Assembly: GCA_012274445.1 (NCBI GenBank)
Contig: JAAROD010000015.1
Location: 806,001-870,000 of the forward strand
Origin: Sclerotiophoma versabilis
Taxonomy: Eukaryota; Ascomycota; Dothideomycetes; Pleosporales; Didymellaceae
DNA: 64,000 nt
Direction of reading: 5' to 3'
Positions 33,938-44,784 of this stretch are shown in pieces. The translations under genes and the position numbers were made by a program. How positions within the stretch are numbered: position 1 is the first letter of the stretch; the number at the start of each line of letters is the position of its first letter. The notes below the pieces were generated by a model, which saw only the letters and a list, made by a program, of their open reading frames with translations, had not been told where the DNA came from and did not search any database.

Positions 33938-36085
33938 ATGTCAGGGAAGAGAAGGAAGCTGGACGATATCACGCCTAATGCCTCAGCGCAAAGTAAGACA
34001 CATGGAAACCCTGCCTCGTCCCACTCATCCTGACGAGGTGCGCAGGGCCAACTACAAGAGCCGAAAGGCCACTTAGTGCAATCGCTGCAGCAAGGTTGAG
34101 AGCAGAAGCTGAGACAAAGAGTGCCATCGTGCAAGAGACGACTCTTGAACCGCTTGCTGCGCCGTCAAGTCCGCCTGCGGAGGAACTCGTGTCTGAGTAC
34201 GAAGAATCCGAAGCTGAGCCTGAGCCAGCAGTCACTAAGCGTAACCTGAAGCTTTGTAACTGGCAAAACAATCCAAAAGATACATTCACAGAGACTGAGT
34301 CAGAGCTAAGCATCAACTTGGACAAGAACACTACTATTGCTCTCGTTGGTCATTTTGACTTCCGAGTCTTGAGGGGTGCAATCAACATTAATGGCGCCAA
34401 CATTGGTGCTGTTACACGGGATGGCCAGAAAGCTAAAACTTATCGCGCATATGTACCAGCTACGGAGCCAATCTTCAAGATCAGGGGTCTGGATGGGAAA
34501 AACCATGTGCACTTCACATCATGCAAAGAACCTACACCGTTTGTAAAACTAAGTCCTCTGTACGAAGATATCTGGAACACTGGCTCTAGAGGAGAAAGAC
34601 GGCGAACTTTTGGTATTGTATGTTGAGCTCTTTTGAGATCCTACTATGGGCACAAGCTCAGTGAAATGGTTCTGGGTTTCAAACTGACATTGATCTCAGA
34701 TCATCAATTCTGAAGATGACCCTCTCCAGCGGCCTCTGCAGCCACACTCAAGTCCAGAGGACTGGCTTCGGACAATCGAAGATTGCGCTAGCGAGCCCTC
34801 CACTACTCTCGTTACCGGTTCTCCAGAGTCTGGAAAATCTACTTTCAGTAGACGATTGGTGAATCGCTACCTCACAGGTATGGGTAAGACCAAACCTGCC
34901 GTACCCGCAGTCTGCTATCTGGATCTCGACCCCAGCAACCCAGAGCATTCACCGCCAGGTCAGATATCCCTGACCATCGTACGAGAGTTGAACCTAGGCC
35001 CTACCTTCACACATCCTGCTACACCATTCCAGCCAGGACCCGAACAAAACGAAACAGTCCGATCCCACGCTATCCCAACAAACCTCGTAAACTACCAGGA
35101 TTACTACCGCGAATGTATCGAAGACCTATACCTAGCATATAAGAATCTCTACTCGCGCGACTCCGCCCTTCCCCTTCTCATCAACACCCCAGGTTTTCTA
35201 TACACGACACATTTCGATTTACTAGAACAGCTACTCGCACGCTTCAAACCACACAACATTGTGCACTTATGCGACACCCGCGCCATCGAACCCTCCGCTG
35301 CCGAGAAACTGGACGCTCTCCAAAGAATTGGCAAGAAACACCGCAGCACCCTCCACGAAATCACCGCTCAAACGCCTACACTCACGCCCCTCCGATCAGC
35401 CGCAGAAATGCGCGCCATGACCCTGCAATCATACTTCCACCTTTCTACTCCCCCAACCAGCACGGTGCCATCATGGACATGTGCACCGCTCACCACACAC
35501 CTACCATGGGAATTCGCATACCGCCCAACAACAACACGCGAGCAGAGCATCGTCGGCTTCCTCGCTCTGACCGAGCCAGTCCCACCCTCTTCGTTGATCC
35601 ACTACCTCTCCGGCTCCGTGGTGCACATCCTGCAGACGTCGTCCGCGCAGATCCCGTCGCCTTACACTGCGCTGCCGCGCACGCCCAAGTCGCAGATCCC
35701 TTACTTCCCTGCGAATGAAAAACTGGGCTGCACGGAGCCGCTCGATCCGCGGACGAGTCGTGTCGTCTGTGCTGCGCTGGTGAGGGGGTTTGATCCAGAG
35801 AGGGGCGTGGTGCAGGTTCTTGTGCCACGGGCTCTGGATGGTGTTATGACGGGGCTGAAGCCCGAGAGGACGGTGCTTGTGGTCGGGTGTTGTGAGACGC
35901 CCGAGTGGGCGTATGTGGAAGATGGATATGCACGACAGTGGGAAGAAGAGGCTGGCGAGAGGAAAGTTGGGGGGAGTGGGGAGCTTCCGGTGTGGGTGGA
36001 AAAGGAGGGTGTGGTTGACGGGATGGGGTATTTGAATACAGTGCGTCGGGTGAGGAAGTTCATCACAGGAGAGAAAGAGCGGTGA
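33938..36085 (+). CDS. GRC3: polynucleotide 5'-hydroxyl kinase GRC3 (NOL9 family)
   Basis: In yeast, Grc3 phosphorylates the 5'-OH end left by Las1 cleavage of ITS2, allowing 25S/5.8S rRNA maturation. Three exons (33938-33992, 34061-34617, 34700-36085) encode 665 residues. Seen: an N-terminal SAIAAARLRAEAE helix typical of the family; a beta-rich N domain (NTTIALVGHFDFRVLRGAINI); a Walker A GSPESGKST at about 244-252; a CYLDLDPSNPEHSPPGQISL block; and a LLINTPGF segment. The first intron (33993-34060) was placed so that the short first exon stays in frame; its acceptor is less certain than the second intron's (34618-34699). The C-terminal half is divergent. Confidence 0.88.
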
Positions 36086-36167
36086 TGAGGAAGACAACAG
36101 AGTTAGAGCTTCGATTGGGGTCTATATATCTTCGACCAAGTCATTGCTTCATACGCCAGGTCCATGC

Positions 36168-36984
36168 TTACTTCATACTCCTCGCCTTCTCAAGATCCTG
36201 CTCGCTCAACTCCCTAAGCACACCTGTGTTGGCTACGCCGCCCGTGATGGCTGCACCAGCAACTTCTTTTGCGTATCCAAGCAGCCCAACCTCAGTCTTG
36301 TAGTACGTCACATACTTACTCTTGACCTCAATCAGCGTCATGCGCGGGTCGTCAGCGCTGCCGTCGTGCTTGCCGTCGCCGAGATCGCCAAACCAGGCTG
36401 CAGCGCCGCGCGACCAAACCTCCTTGATGCGTGGGTCCGAGTTGTCTATTGTGGTTGCGGTACCGGAGACGGAGATCCAGTCTTGTGTCTTGCTATCCTG
36501 GAACGTGATCTGGACCTCCTTGTTTGATTCGAGGTCAGAGAACTTGCGGCTGTGCTTGTTGGCGAGGAAGAGGAAGTCGGGCCCGTCGCGGCGGGCGGTT
36601 GCCATGGATCGGCCAACGGGACCTGTGGGTTGTTAGTGGTGGTGTCCTTGTTGCTGACGAAGGGTTGAATGTCATGTACGTACCCACACCATTGCGGTAA
36701 GTGTTCAGAATACCAATCTTCTTGTCATCGGCCAGCGAGAAGAAATCCTGGATCTGCTTGACCTTGTCGGTCTCGTTGTCATATTGCTTGGCAACAGAAG
36801 GGTCCGTCTTGGAGTTGACCTCGCTGGACTTGAGTTGATCTGGCATCTTGGCTTGTGCTGAGATTGAAAACTGTCTTGGAGAGTTGGGGGGTGTGAGGGT
36901 GAATGCAGGTCGAGTTAAGCACTTTGTTTGGAGTCTGGTTGAAGCACGAGCAACACAGCGTACAAGTAGTCGAGGAGCAGACAT
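36168..36984 (-). CDS. bli-3: BLI-3-like pyridoxamine-5'-phosphate-oxidase-fold protein
   Basis: A split-barrel flavin-binding-fold protein of the general-stress/BLI-3 group; Neurospora bli-3 is blue-light induced. Biochemical role unknown. Two exons (36984-36684 and 36622-36168) flank a 61 nt intron and encode 251 residues from the first ATG. The first 46 residues are Arg-rich, without acidic residues, and end in RQFSISAQAK, which looks like a mitochondrial presequence with an R-x-F/S cleavage site. A second ATG at 36846 (MPDQLKSSEV) would give a product starting near the usual family N-terminus. Core blocks: KIGILNTYRNGVG, FLFLANKHSRKFSDLE, DWISVSGTA. It is divergent from the FAR1/SMP-30 gene. 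Confidence 0.85.
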
Positions 36985-37613
36985 AGTAGAGGGCAATTAC
37001 GTCAAAATCATGCGGAGAGCAGACGACTTTAACACCGACAACAGCAGTGTGACGTCGGTGCAGTGCTTGTTTACGGAGCTGTCACCCACTGTTGTGGAGT
37101 TCTGGCTGCTCTAAGAGTATGTATGACGATTGGTAAATCGCGTCAACGCGTCACAACGCCAATGAGGTGCTCTTGAGCACTTTGCGGTCTTGGAGAATTC
37201 GAAACACACGGAGGACGCGGGGCCCGAGGGTAGAGAATAGCGCGAACATGGAGAGGCAGTGGGTGTCTCTGTTTAGGTGGTCTAGATGGCATTGTTGCCG
37301 CGGCGTGATGGTGTTCGTGTTGGAGAGAGTGGCTCCCAGCGGTGTCTCGCGTCATACAGAGTCTCTGTGCACGGCGGGTTCCACTGGACGGCAAGCCCCC
37401 TGACGGCGGACGGCTGCATTTCTGTGCAGAGGTCGAAGCCAGCACGGGCATGGGGATGGGCTGGGGATGGGCTGGAGACGGCCTGGAGACGATGTGGTCG
37501 AGGTAGATTGGGGTGTGACCAAAGCGCGCCGAGGCTGGGCCGGGGCAGAGAGAGGCAACGCTGGCACATCCGCACCCCCAGGCCACTCCACTGTTTTGCC
37601 TCGAGACACCCCC
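36985..37613. promoter_or_regulatory. divergent promoter region, bli-3 / FAR1-SMP-30 gene
   Basis: About 630 bp. The frame of the plus-strand gene stays open up to an earlier ATG at 37467, so its 5' end could lie inside this region. No clear TATA box. Confidence 0.4.
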
Positions 37614-39356
37614 ATGGCCTTACTCGCACCGCGGCCCGGCCCAGGCGAGATACTCGACTTCAACGACCCGCCCTCGTCGCCTGAGCCAGCGCCGCAGATT
37701 CACGCTGGGCCGCTCTACACGTCGCGTCCGCTCCCCGAATTCGTGGCGGCCGAAGACTACCATGAAGGGCTAAAGCAAATCCGCGCCCATCTGGGGCGTG
37801 ACTGCGGCTTCGGCATAGCCATCTCGCGCACCAAATCGTACACGCCCATGAAGACGGGCGAGAAGAAGATCACACGGGTGATGCTGCAATGCGCCCGCTC
37901 AAAGGAATACAAGAGCAAGGGTGTCGGCCACAAGGTGTACGCCTCCCGCATGACAGGATGCCCATGGCGAGCCAAGATGCAGCCTCACGCTGGCGGCGGT
38001 TGGAAGGTTACGGGTGTCTGCATGCAACACAACCACGAGCTCAACGATGTACTCGACGACAAGGGCATGCCCCCGCGCGCGAGGACGACACCAGCCACGC
38101 AGAAGAGGAAGGCTGACGAGGCCTCGTTCACTCCGCCTGCGCCTTCCACCTACACTAACATACCGCCTCCTGCTCCCCCATCCGTCATGACGAACTGGCC
38201 GAGCATCACCGCCAGTGGCATCAGACGTGTAGTCGTTCCCATGCAACAAAGATTACTGACGATATCGCGCGCACAGTTTCCAATGGAGCAACCTATGCTC
38301 CTCGTCTACAACGAGCAGTTCCAATCCATACTCGGCACCGGCGCAGATCTCAAAATTGCCTTTGAGGAAGACTTCCCCTTCGCCTATCAAGGCGGTGTAT
38401 ACACGCCTGCCAATGACGTTCTCTACGTGACAAGTAATCAATACAATCTCCCTACAGGACAGGACAAAGTCGCAATCGTCAGCAAAATGACCCGTAATCT
38501 TTACGCCCAATGGTCCCGTAACCAAGTACCTAATCAAGTTCGCAACCCTGCCGGAGGAGCCGCGTACAACGACGGCGTCCTTGACGGCGTCCTATTCTGC
38601 GCCCAAGGTGACATGGAGAACCCCACCGGCCTTGTGCATATGGAGGCAGACTATCCCTTCCGTACACGCACGCTAGTCAACAACTACTACGGGCGGCGTT
38701 TCAACTCGTTGAAGGACGTTGCTGTGCATTCTGACGGTAGCATCTACTTTACTGACCCTGTCTACGGCCACGATCAGGGCATGCGACCACCTCCCGAGCT
38801 GCCAAATCAGGTGTATAGATTTGATCCGCACACTGGCGATGTTAGGGTTGTAGCAGATGGCTTTGGACGGCCAAGTGGCATCTGCTTCAGCCCGAAGGAG
38901 GGTACATGTTATATCAGTGATACAGAATTCATCCATGGGAACGGGCATGTGGATTTCGAGAGGGCGAGTACTATGTGAGTTCCATACCAATGCGCTACGC
39001 AGCTTCAACCAACAACAGACAGATACGCTTACGACGTCGGCGACCGTGCCCAATCGAAATTTCTCATGAACCGTCGCGTCTTCGCCATGGCTGATGTTGG
39101 TGTCCCTGACGGCCTGAAGTGCGACATAGCCGGCAACGTCTACGCTGCGTGCGGTGACGGTCTTAGTGTATGGAGTCCAGGCGGCGTACTGTTAGGTAAG
39201 GTGCTTGTCCCTGGCGGACTAGCAAACTTCTCCTTTGGGCGAAAGGGCGAGCTGTTCCTGCTCAATGGGAAGAAACTTTGGATACTGAAGGTCGCGGACA
39301 CAGTCAAAGGCGCGACGGTCAATCGAGAGGCGCTGAGGTACGAAGAAGTGGAATAG
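37614..39356 (+). CDS. FAR1-type DNA-binding domain joined to SMP-30/gluconolactonase
   Basis: One open frame holds two unrelated domains. Two exons (37614-38974 and 39023-39356; 48 nt intron) encode 564 residues. Residues about 50-142 form a FAR1/WRKY-GCM1-like zinc domain with candidate ligands C93, C116, H139 and H141 (HNH), the kind found in FHY3/FAR1 proteins and beside MULE transposases. A Pro-rich linker and a KRK basic patch follow. From about 224 there is an SMP-30/gluconolactonase beta-propeller (FPFAYQGGVYTPANDVLYVTSNQ ... GRRFNSLKDVAVHSDGSIYFTDPVYG ... VPDGLKCDIAGNVYAA), an enzyme fold that usually hydrolyses lactones. Alternative: two genes, the second starting at ATG 38283. A frame-changing intron at about 38227-38276 is also possible. 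An earlier in-frame ATG lies at 37467. Confidence 0.65.
38975..39022 (+). other. intron in the SMP-30 part
   Basis: This is a 48 nt GTGAGT...ACAG intron. An AG four bases earlier would break the frame; the chosen acceptor gives STI|YAYDVGDR. Confidence 0.8.
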
Positions 39357-40601
39357 GATGCCTTCCAGCTGGCTCGGGAGTTCCTGGAGAACTACTCACG
39401 CAAGGACTCGGTACATTCACATTAATCATCAGTCCGTGAACATGCCGGCCATTGCGTTTCTCGTTGTTGCAATGAGTGAGCTGTGCATTGCCTAACCTTG
39501 TTCACGAATAAAGAAAAAAGTCGTAGGAAAGGAGCTGCGAGTCGCCAACTGCTTGTTCTCATACATCTGTTCATAAAATCTTTACCCTCGTCTTCCACCA
39601 TCTCGTACTGGAGAGCGGGTAATAACAGCTGCAAGATGTTGTTGGCAAGATACAGCATCTGTTCCACTAGGCGACTGGATGCGCACAAGCAACACGGTAT
39701 ATTTGACTCACATATATAATACAGTCTTGCACATATTGTTCGATAACTCACGAGTGATCAGCATCAAGCTTTTCTCGGCGAACCGAAAATCCCAAGCTGC
39801 TGATTGCGATGTTCGCATTGTATCGGTGATACCTTGCAGGACACACAGGAAAGGAAATGAGCCCACGTTTATAGGGTCACTAGTCAACAAGCTTCCCAAC
39901 TAAGCCGATCCGCGCCGTCAACCATGTGTCTCGCATGGCATGGCGTTGCTTGTTCCAGCGTTGTTTGTTCCAGCGTTGTTACAACAAACCTGCTCGCATA
40001 AATCAGCATCTCGGACCGCGGGTCATAATCCCACAACGATTCCCAACATTGTTGCGCTGTTGGAGCCGCGGTCCAGGCCCACACTCGAACGAGTTCACGC
40101 CATGCGCGCGGTGTGCGTGCTCTGCACCAGCTAAACCCAAGCTAATTTAGCCGGCAGCTGAAGCATCTTGGCGTACAGGAACGAGCGATGGTCAGACCGC
40201 GGTTCGCGCCCTGCATCAACTCCTATCAACTTCGGAACATCTCCACATCCTTTTCTTCGTGTCCACCGTCTGTCCGCGCCATGCGCTTATCGCATTTAGC
40301 TGGCGGGGTCAATATCATCTGCCCTGCCGCTTGCCATGTGCGGATTGGTGAATGTATAGCCCCTGGGGCTTACCGGCCGTTCACCAGCCACGAATAGCTA
40401 GCCCTCATTTTACCATCGTATCGTTGGGTCTCCCGCCGACGGCGTATCTTACGGTAGGCCTTGCTCTTTTCTTCGAGTCTTGTCCCATAGCTTGTCGCTT
40501 CTTGGTTCTGACACTCCTCCCTCGTCTTCACGTCCTCACATTTATTCTGTTCGGTGCATTTGCTACCGCTGTCGCTCGTTTACCTCGCACGTTATGCCAT
40601 C
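39357..40601. other. intergenic, upstream of the GT90 gene
   Basis: About 1.25 kb without a supportable gene. It contains a short tandem repeat near 39944-39978, listed separately. Confidence 0.45.
39944..39978. repeat. short tandem repeat, about 15 bp unit
   Basis: Two adjacent copies of a unit reading gttgYttgttccagc, followed by the start of a third copy. It lies in the GT90 upstream region. Confidence 0.6.
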
Positions 40602-41989
40602 ATGATTCCCAAAGGGTTCCGCCTTTCGTCTACGCATATTGTATTCTACATTTCTACATTTATTATAGCGACACAACTATGGTCTCTATGGAGACAGTCG
40701 GCGAAGGGTGGATGGTACTCACATGAACCGCGAGATTTCATCTTCGATGCGGACAAGCACGCAAACGTACACACTTTCAGCCACGATCAATGCGACAGTT
40801 CCTTCCCAAAACTATACCACAGTTTGGACCAGTCTGTAGCTAGGCGCCAGGGGAGGAAAGTGCACATTCAAGACATCGAGATCTCAAAGGGCAGATGTAT
40901 GCTCCGACTGATGATCTATGGAGGCGAGGTACGTGAAAAGACAGCTCAATCCCTACATCAATTCTGACGATACAAGCTCTTCGTAGTGGACTCTGGCAAG
41001 CCGGAAGAATGCTACGTAACGAACGGAAACGAGCGTGAACGCATCCTCGGCACCCTTGCTCAGATCGATCGAGCGCTATCCACATCGCCAATTTCGGACC
41101 CTTCAGTTCCCAATATCGAGTTCTCTCTCTCCCTCGACGACCTACCACGACGTTCGAAGGGCAAGGGTGTTTTCTTTGGCTACACACGCAAGGAAGGACG
41201 TGAATATAACGACATCTGGATGATGCCGAACTACGCATACTGGTCATGGAACTACACACATGCACCAAGTTGGAACAGCATCCGCAGAGAAATTGAGCTG
41301 AAGGAGAAGGAAGTCCCATGGGAAAAGAAGGACCCGCGAATTGTCTGGCGCGGCAAAATCAAAATGGCCACGCTGAGGAAAGAGCTCGTACGTGTCAGCG
41401 AAGGAAAGCCTTGGAGTGACATTAAGCCGGTCGTCATCAACAATTCCACGGATGTGCACAGCAAGGATGTCATGAATTTGAGGCAGTTCTGCGGCTACAA
41501 ATTCACTGTACAGACCGAGGGTACGTCTTACTCCGGACGACTGAAGTACCTCCAGCTTTGTCGCTCGGCCCTCGTCACCCATCCTCTCGAGTGGCAAGAG
41601 TTCCACACCCACCTCATGCGACTCGCGGGTCCGGACGTGAACTACATAGAAGCGTCAGCGAACTTTACCAACCTGGAGGCGGCGATGGACTACTATCGCG
41701 AACGCGACAACGAGGCAGAAGAAATCGCCAGGAACAGCTACGAGACATTCGCTCGGCGATACCTGACTCCGGCAGCAGTAAGCATTCTACTTCTCGTGCA
41801 ACTGAACATGACTCTAACAGTATCCAGGTGACATGCTACTGGAGACGTCTTTTCTGGACGTGGTCGTCGGTCCAGGGATACGAGCCGCAGCTCTACATAC
41901 CAGACAAGGACGGCAACATAGTGATGCGCGGAACGCCGTGGACCGCATTTGCAGCGAACTGGCCCCGCGATCCTTCGATTATCCCGTAA
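40602..41989 (+). CDS. glycosyltransferase family 90 (CAP10-like), type II membrane
   Basis: A GT90 family protein; Cryptococcus CAP10 and related enzymes transfer xylose in capsule or glycan synthesis. Three exons (40602-40928, 40977-41777, 41828-41989) with 48 and 50 nt introns encode 429 residues. A signal-anchor segment lies at about 10-26 (HIVFYISTFIIATQLW). Family blocks: a VVWRGK-like IVWRGKIKMATLR segment; KYKF-like GYKFTVQTEGTSYSGRLKYLQLCRSALVTH, the best-conserved GT90 stretch; EWQEFHTHLMR; and a final TCYWRRL in exon 3. The second acceptor (41827) was preferred over an AG at 41820 because only it yields CYWRRL. The donor sugar and acceptor are not known. Confidence 0.86.
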
Positions 41990-42178
41990 GAAGAGGAAGA
42001 ACAGCATCTGAGAAGGAGCGAGCATTTTCATCACGGCGTTCAGGCAGAGACACGATACCCGCATTCCATAATGAGATATAATCGAATCAATGATAATATT
42101 CTTAACGAAGTTGCGACACAGAAGGCGAGCGGGGGTTTGAACAAGGGGAAACCCTCCACGCTGTCGATATCCTCCAAT

Positions 42179-42529
42179 TTATACATTCCCTTTCCCTTTC
42201 CCACCCTCGAACCACTTCCTCAACAGCTCGATATCAGTCCCCTTCAATACCCCTCCGTTTACATCCTTTCTTCCGTGCGCCCAAATTGCATAAGCAGCCA
42301 GAGCTACCTGCTGATCCTCCAATGACTTTTCAGTGTCAATACCCTCAGCCTTGAGAATCTGTTCTCGCTTGCTCGGATCCTCGACGAAGCGCTGCAGAAG
42401 ATCCAAGTTGTCGCCATCTAAGATGCTGCCGCTGGTGGGGTGGTCGTGGTATTTGACAATGTTCTCCGCAAGCGTTTTGTTGCGGACCATGTCTGCGACT
42501 GCAGGGCCCATGTAGGGTTTGGAAGACAT
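42179..42529 (-). CDS. small conserved-looking protein, unknown
   Basis: A 116-residue frame from ATG 42529. Upstream in-frame codons give a Ser/Pro-rich stretch that does not look coding. The product is soluble and mostly helical by composition (ADMVRNKTLAENIVKYHD ... DLLQRFVEDPSKREQILKAEGI ... QVALAAYAIWAHG), with a Lys/Gly tail. I do not recognise a family. It lies tail-to-tail with the GT90 gene at about 190 bp. Confidence 0.6.
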   Translation of the reverse strand: MSSKPYMGPAVADMVRNKTLAENIVKYHDHPTSGSILDGDNLDLLQRFVEDPSKREQILKAEGIDTEKSLEDQQVALAAYAIWAHGRKDVNGGVLKGTDIELLRKWFEGGKGKGNV

Positions 42530-44784
42530 TGTGAGATAGAGTGAGTCAAGCGGAGACCTTGAGGATGCAGGCGCGAATGGTGAGTAAGTGAGGATCTCAA
42601 TGATGCTGGGATTGCCATGGGGCGCTGACTTAATGGAATGCTGCTGCCTAAGGTACGTGCTGTTGTCTGGCCGCACGGGAGCGAATCACACCGGACTAGG
42701 AGCTGTACTGTACTCGGGAAGCTCTGGAGCGGTCAGCTGTGCGTAGCGCGTTCATACTCTGCATCCAGGGCTAAGAGTGCTGTACTTATGTTCGTAGTTG
42801 GGATGGGATGGAAGATCCTAATGCTGTCGCGATAAGATGAGCTTACAAATGCTTGTCTTGAAGAATGATGCATTTCTATCCCGATAGATGACGTGTAAAG
42901 CAGGATTGATTCGATGCATACGTCTGTTCTTGCTAGCTTCTGCGAGGTCACAACCTGCGCCTCACACGTAGTGGTGGTGGGACGCACTGGCTGGTAACTT
43001 GCCGACCTTCTGACACAGCTAGGAGGTCTTCAGCAGATTTAATAATATGCTTCTACGTAAGCAATTTACTCTGTAGATCTTTTTTCCGTTTGAAATTTGA
43101 CAAGATTTGCGCAAAGCTACTCTGAATGCTCCATGGAGGTTGAGAGATGCGACCTCGGATCCAGTCTTTTGGCAACATAAGAGCCATTCAAGTTCGGTCG
43201 CAACAACACCAATACAGCAACATTCGGATTCTTTACAGCAAATTTCATACCAAGCGGCTATACAGTCCATTTGAGAATTGAGCCACGGCCATTTCAAGCT
43301 CTCAACCTTGCGAACTTTGAGATAAAGGCATGGGCTCAAGCTTCGCTTGGGCTTGATCTGCTACCTCACATAGTGAGCTAGAAATAGCCTTATTCTCATC
43401 TGTACGAATTCAGAGAGATAGCAGACACTAGTCATGTACTCAAGCTCTACAATCTGCATCTACCAGGATACCTGGATGCTAGCAAAACATGTCACAGCAT
43501 GAATGAGCAAGCCCTGAGCAGCAACTCCGAATGGCTTTTTCCTTAACCAACCATCGTTTCTGACCACAAGAGCATTTTCATCAAAATGTTACGATTGCCT
43601 CGCTCGCATCCGTAGGACCAGACTTGAACATACGTTGTAGAGGGCTCAAGCAGAACCTAAACAGGTCTAGCAGCTCTTCCACACGAGGCTGGTGTGGTAC
43701 ATGTGAGCACAAAGAAGGCTGTACAAGGGTATCAATTCGTTCCACGGCTGCAAGATGAGTGACGGTGTTATCGTCCAGTTCAAAACACACGACATTATTA
43801 TCTAAGGTTGCTATACTCAAGACGATTACTCCTCCGTTCGAGCTATGTCCCTTACCGTGTATAGTAGTAACAGTGCGTCGGTGGGGGAACTAACATAAAC
43901 ACCCTTAATACAGTGAGCTTCTGTGAGAATCAGGCGATGGCAATGACATGGTGTACTTCTAAGATCCGCTTCTCGACGCTTGGCCGCATCCTCCACCGAC
44001 GCGATGGGGTGTCTCAGCAGCTCAATGACATTGAAATGTTGAACCTGCATTTTGATGTGCTATCGGATGAACTTTCACCTGTGACTGTGGGATCCTTAGT
44101 CTGTAAGACCGAAGCTGTTTAAACTGAAGCTGCATTGTTAATTATATCTAAACGCTTACTATTACATTGTAGCTCCATCATGTCCTAGTGAAGCATTCAG
44201 TTTTTATGTATCAATTATACAAGGTCAAAGTCAGGGGATTTTGACAGGTAGATTTCCCTGCTTTAGTCTCGCGTTGGACTCGAAAGTGGGAGCGTTCACT
44301 TCCAAGAGTGGGCGGCACCAAGGCTGCACCCTAATTGGTCAGTCGATATGAACGGCCCGTTCTGCACACTGAGCCGCCCCCGCAACTTGGCATAACTGTC
44401 AGACTCTCTACCATTATCTTCCACTTGTCAGGGACCGGGTGGAGTCACCCTGGCAAACCCCAGATTATGAGACGCTATTGCTGATAGGGGAGATACGGTA
44501 CGCTCTAGGAGATAGGCGTAAGCCTGGAACAGACTGGCTTGTCCCACTCTCGTGAGGCCCATGCCATGGAATCCTATGCCAGCAGCTGCATATGGGCGTA
44601 CAAATGGGCACGGAAGAGATGGTGACCGGATATATAACGTGGTGCTTATCATTGTGGCCGATCCCAAGCTCCCGGATCCTTCTCCCAAGGAGTGGTCAAT
44701 TAACTACGACCTCAAAGCTCATCGACTTGACACTCGGCAGCACGTCGGGCATTATCGCTGACGTCGCTTGAATACTTGATACTC
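42530..44784. other. gene-poor stretch upstream of the nucleobase permease
   Basis: About 2.25 kb. Minus-strand open frames at 43019-43339, 43581-43820 and 43826-44050 are adjacent and have mixed composition; they could be fragments of a decayed gene, but I recognise nothing in them. The right end holds the permease promoter. Confidence 0.4.
44631..44637 (+). promoter_or_regulatory. TATA box, NCS1 permease gene
   Basis: TATATAA lies about 150 bp upstream of the permease ATG on the same strand. Position and sequence fit a core promoter; no transcript start is known. Confidence 0.5.

Noticed and set aside
36322..36636. Plus-strand frame over the BLI-3-like gene
   Set aside because: Antisense to a conserved split-barrel domain with a good intron model.
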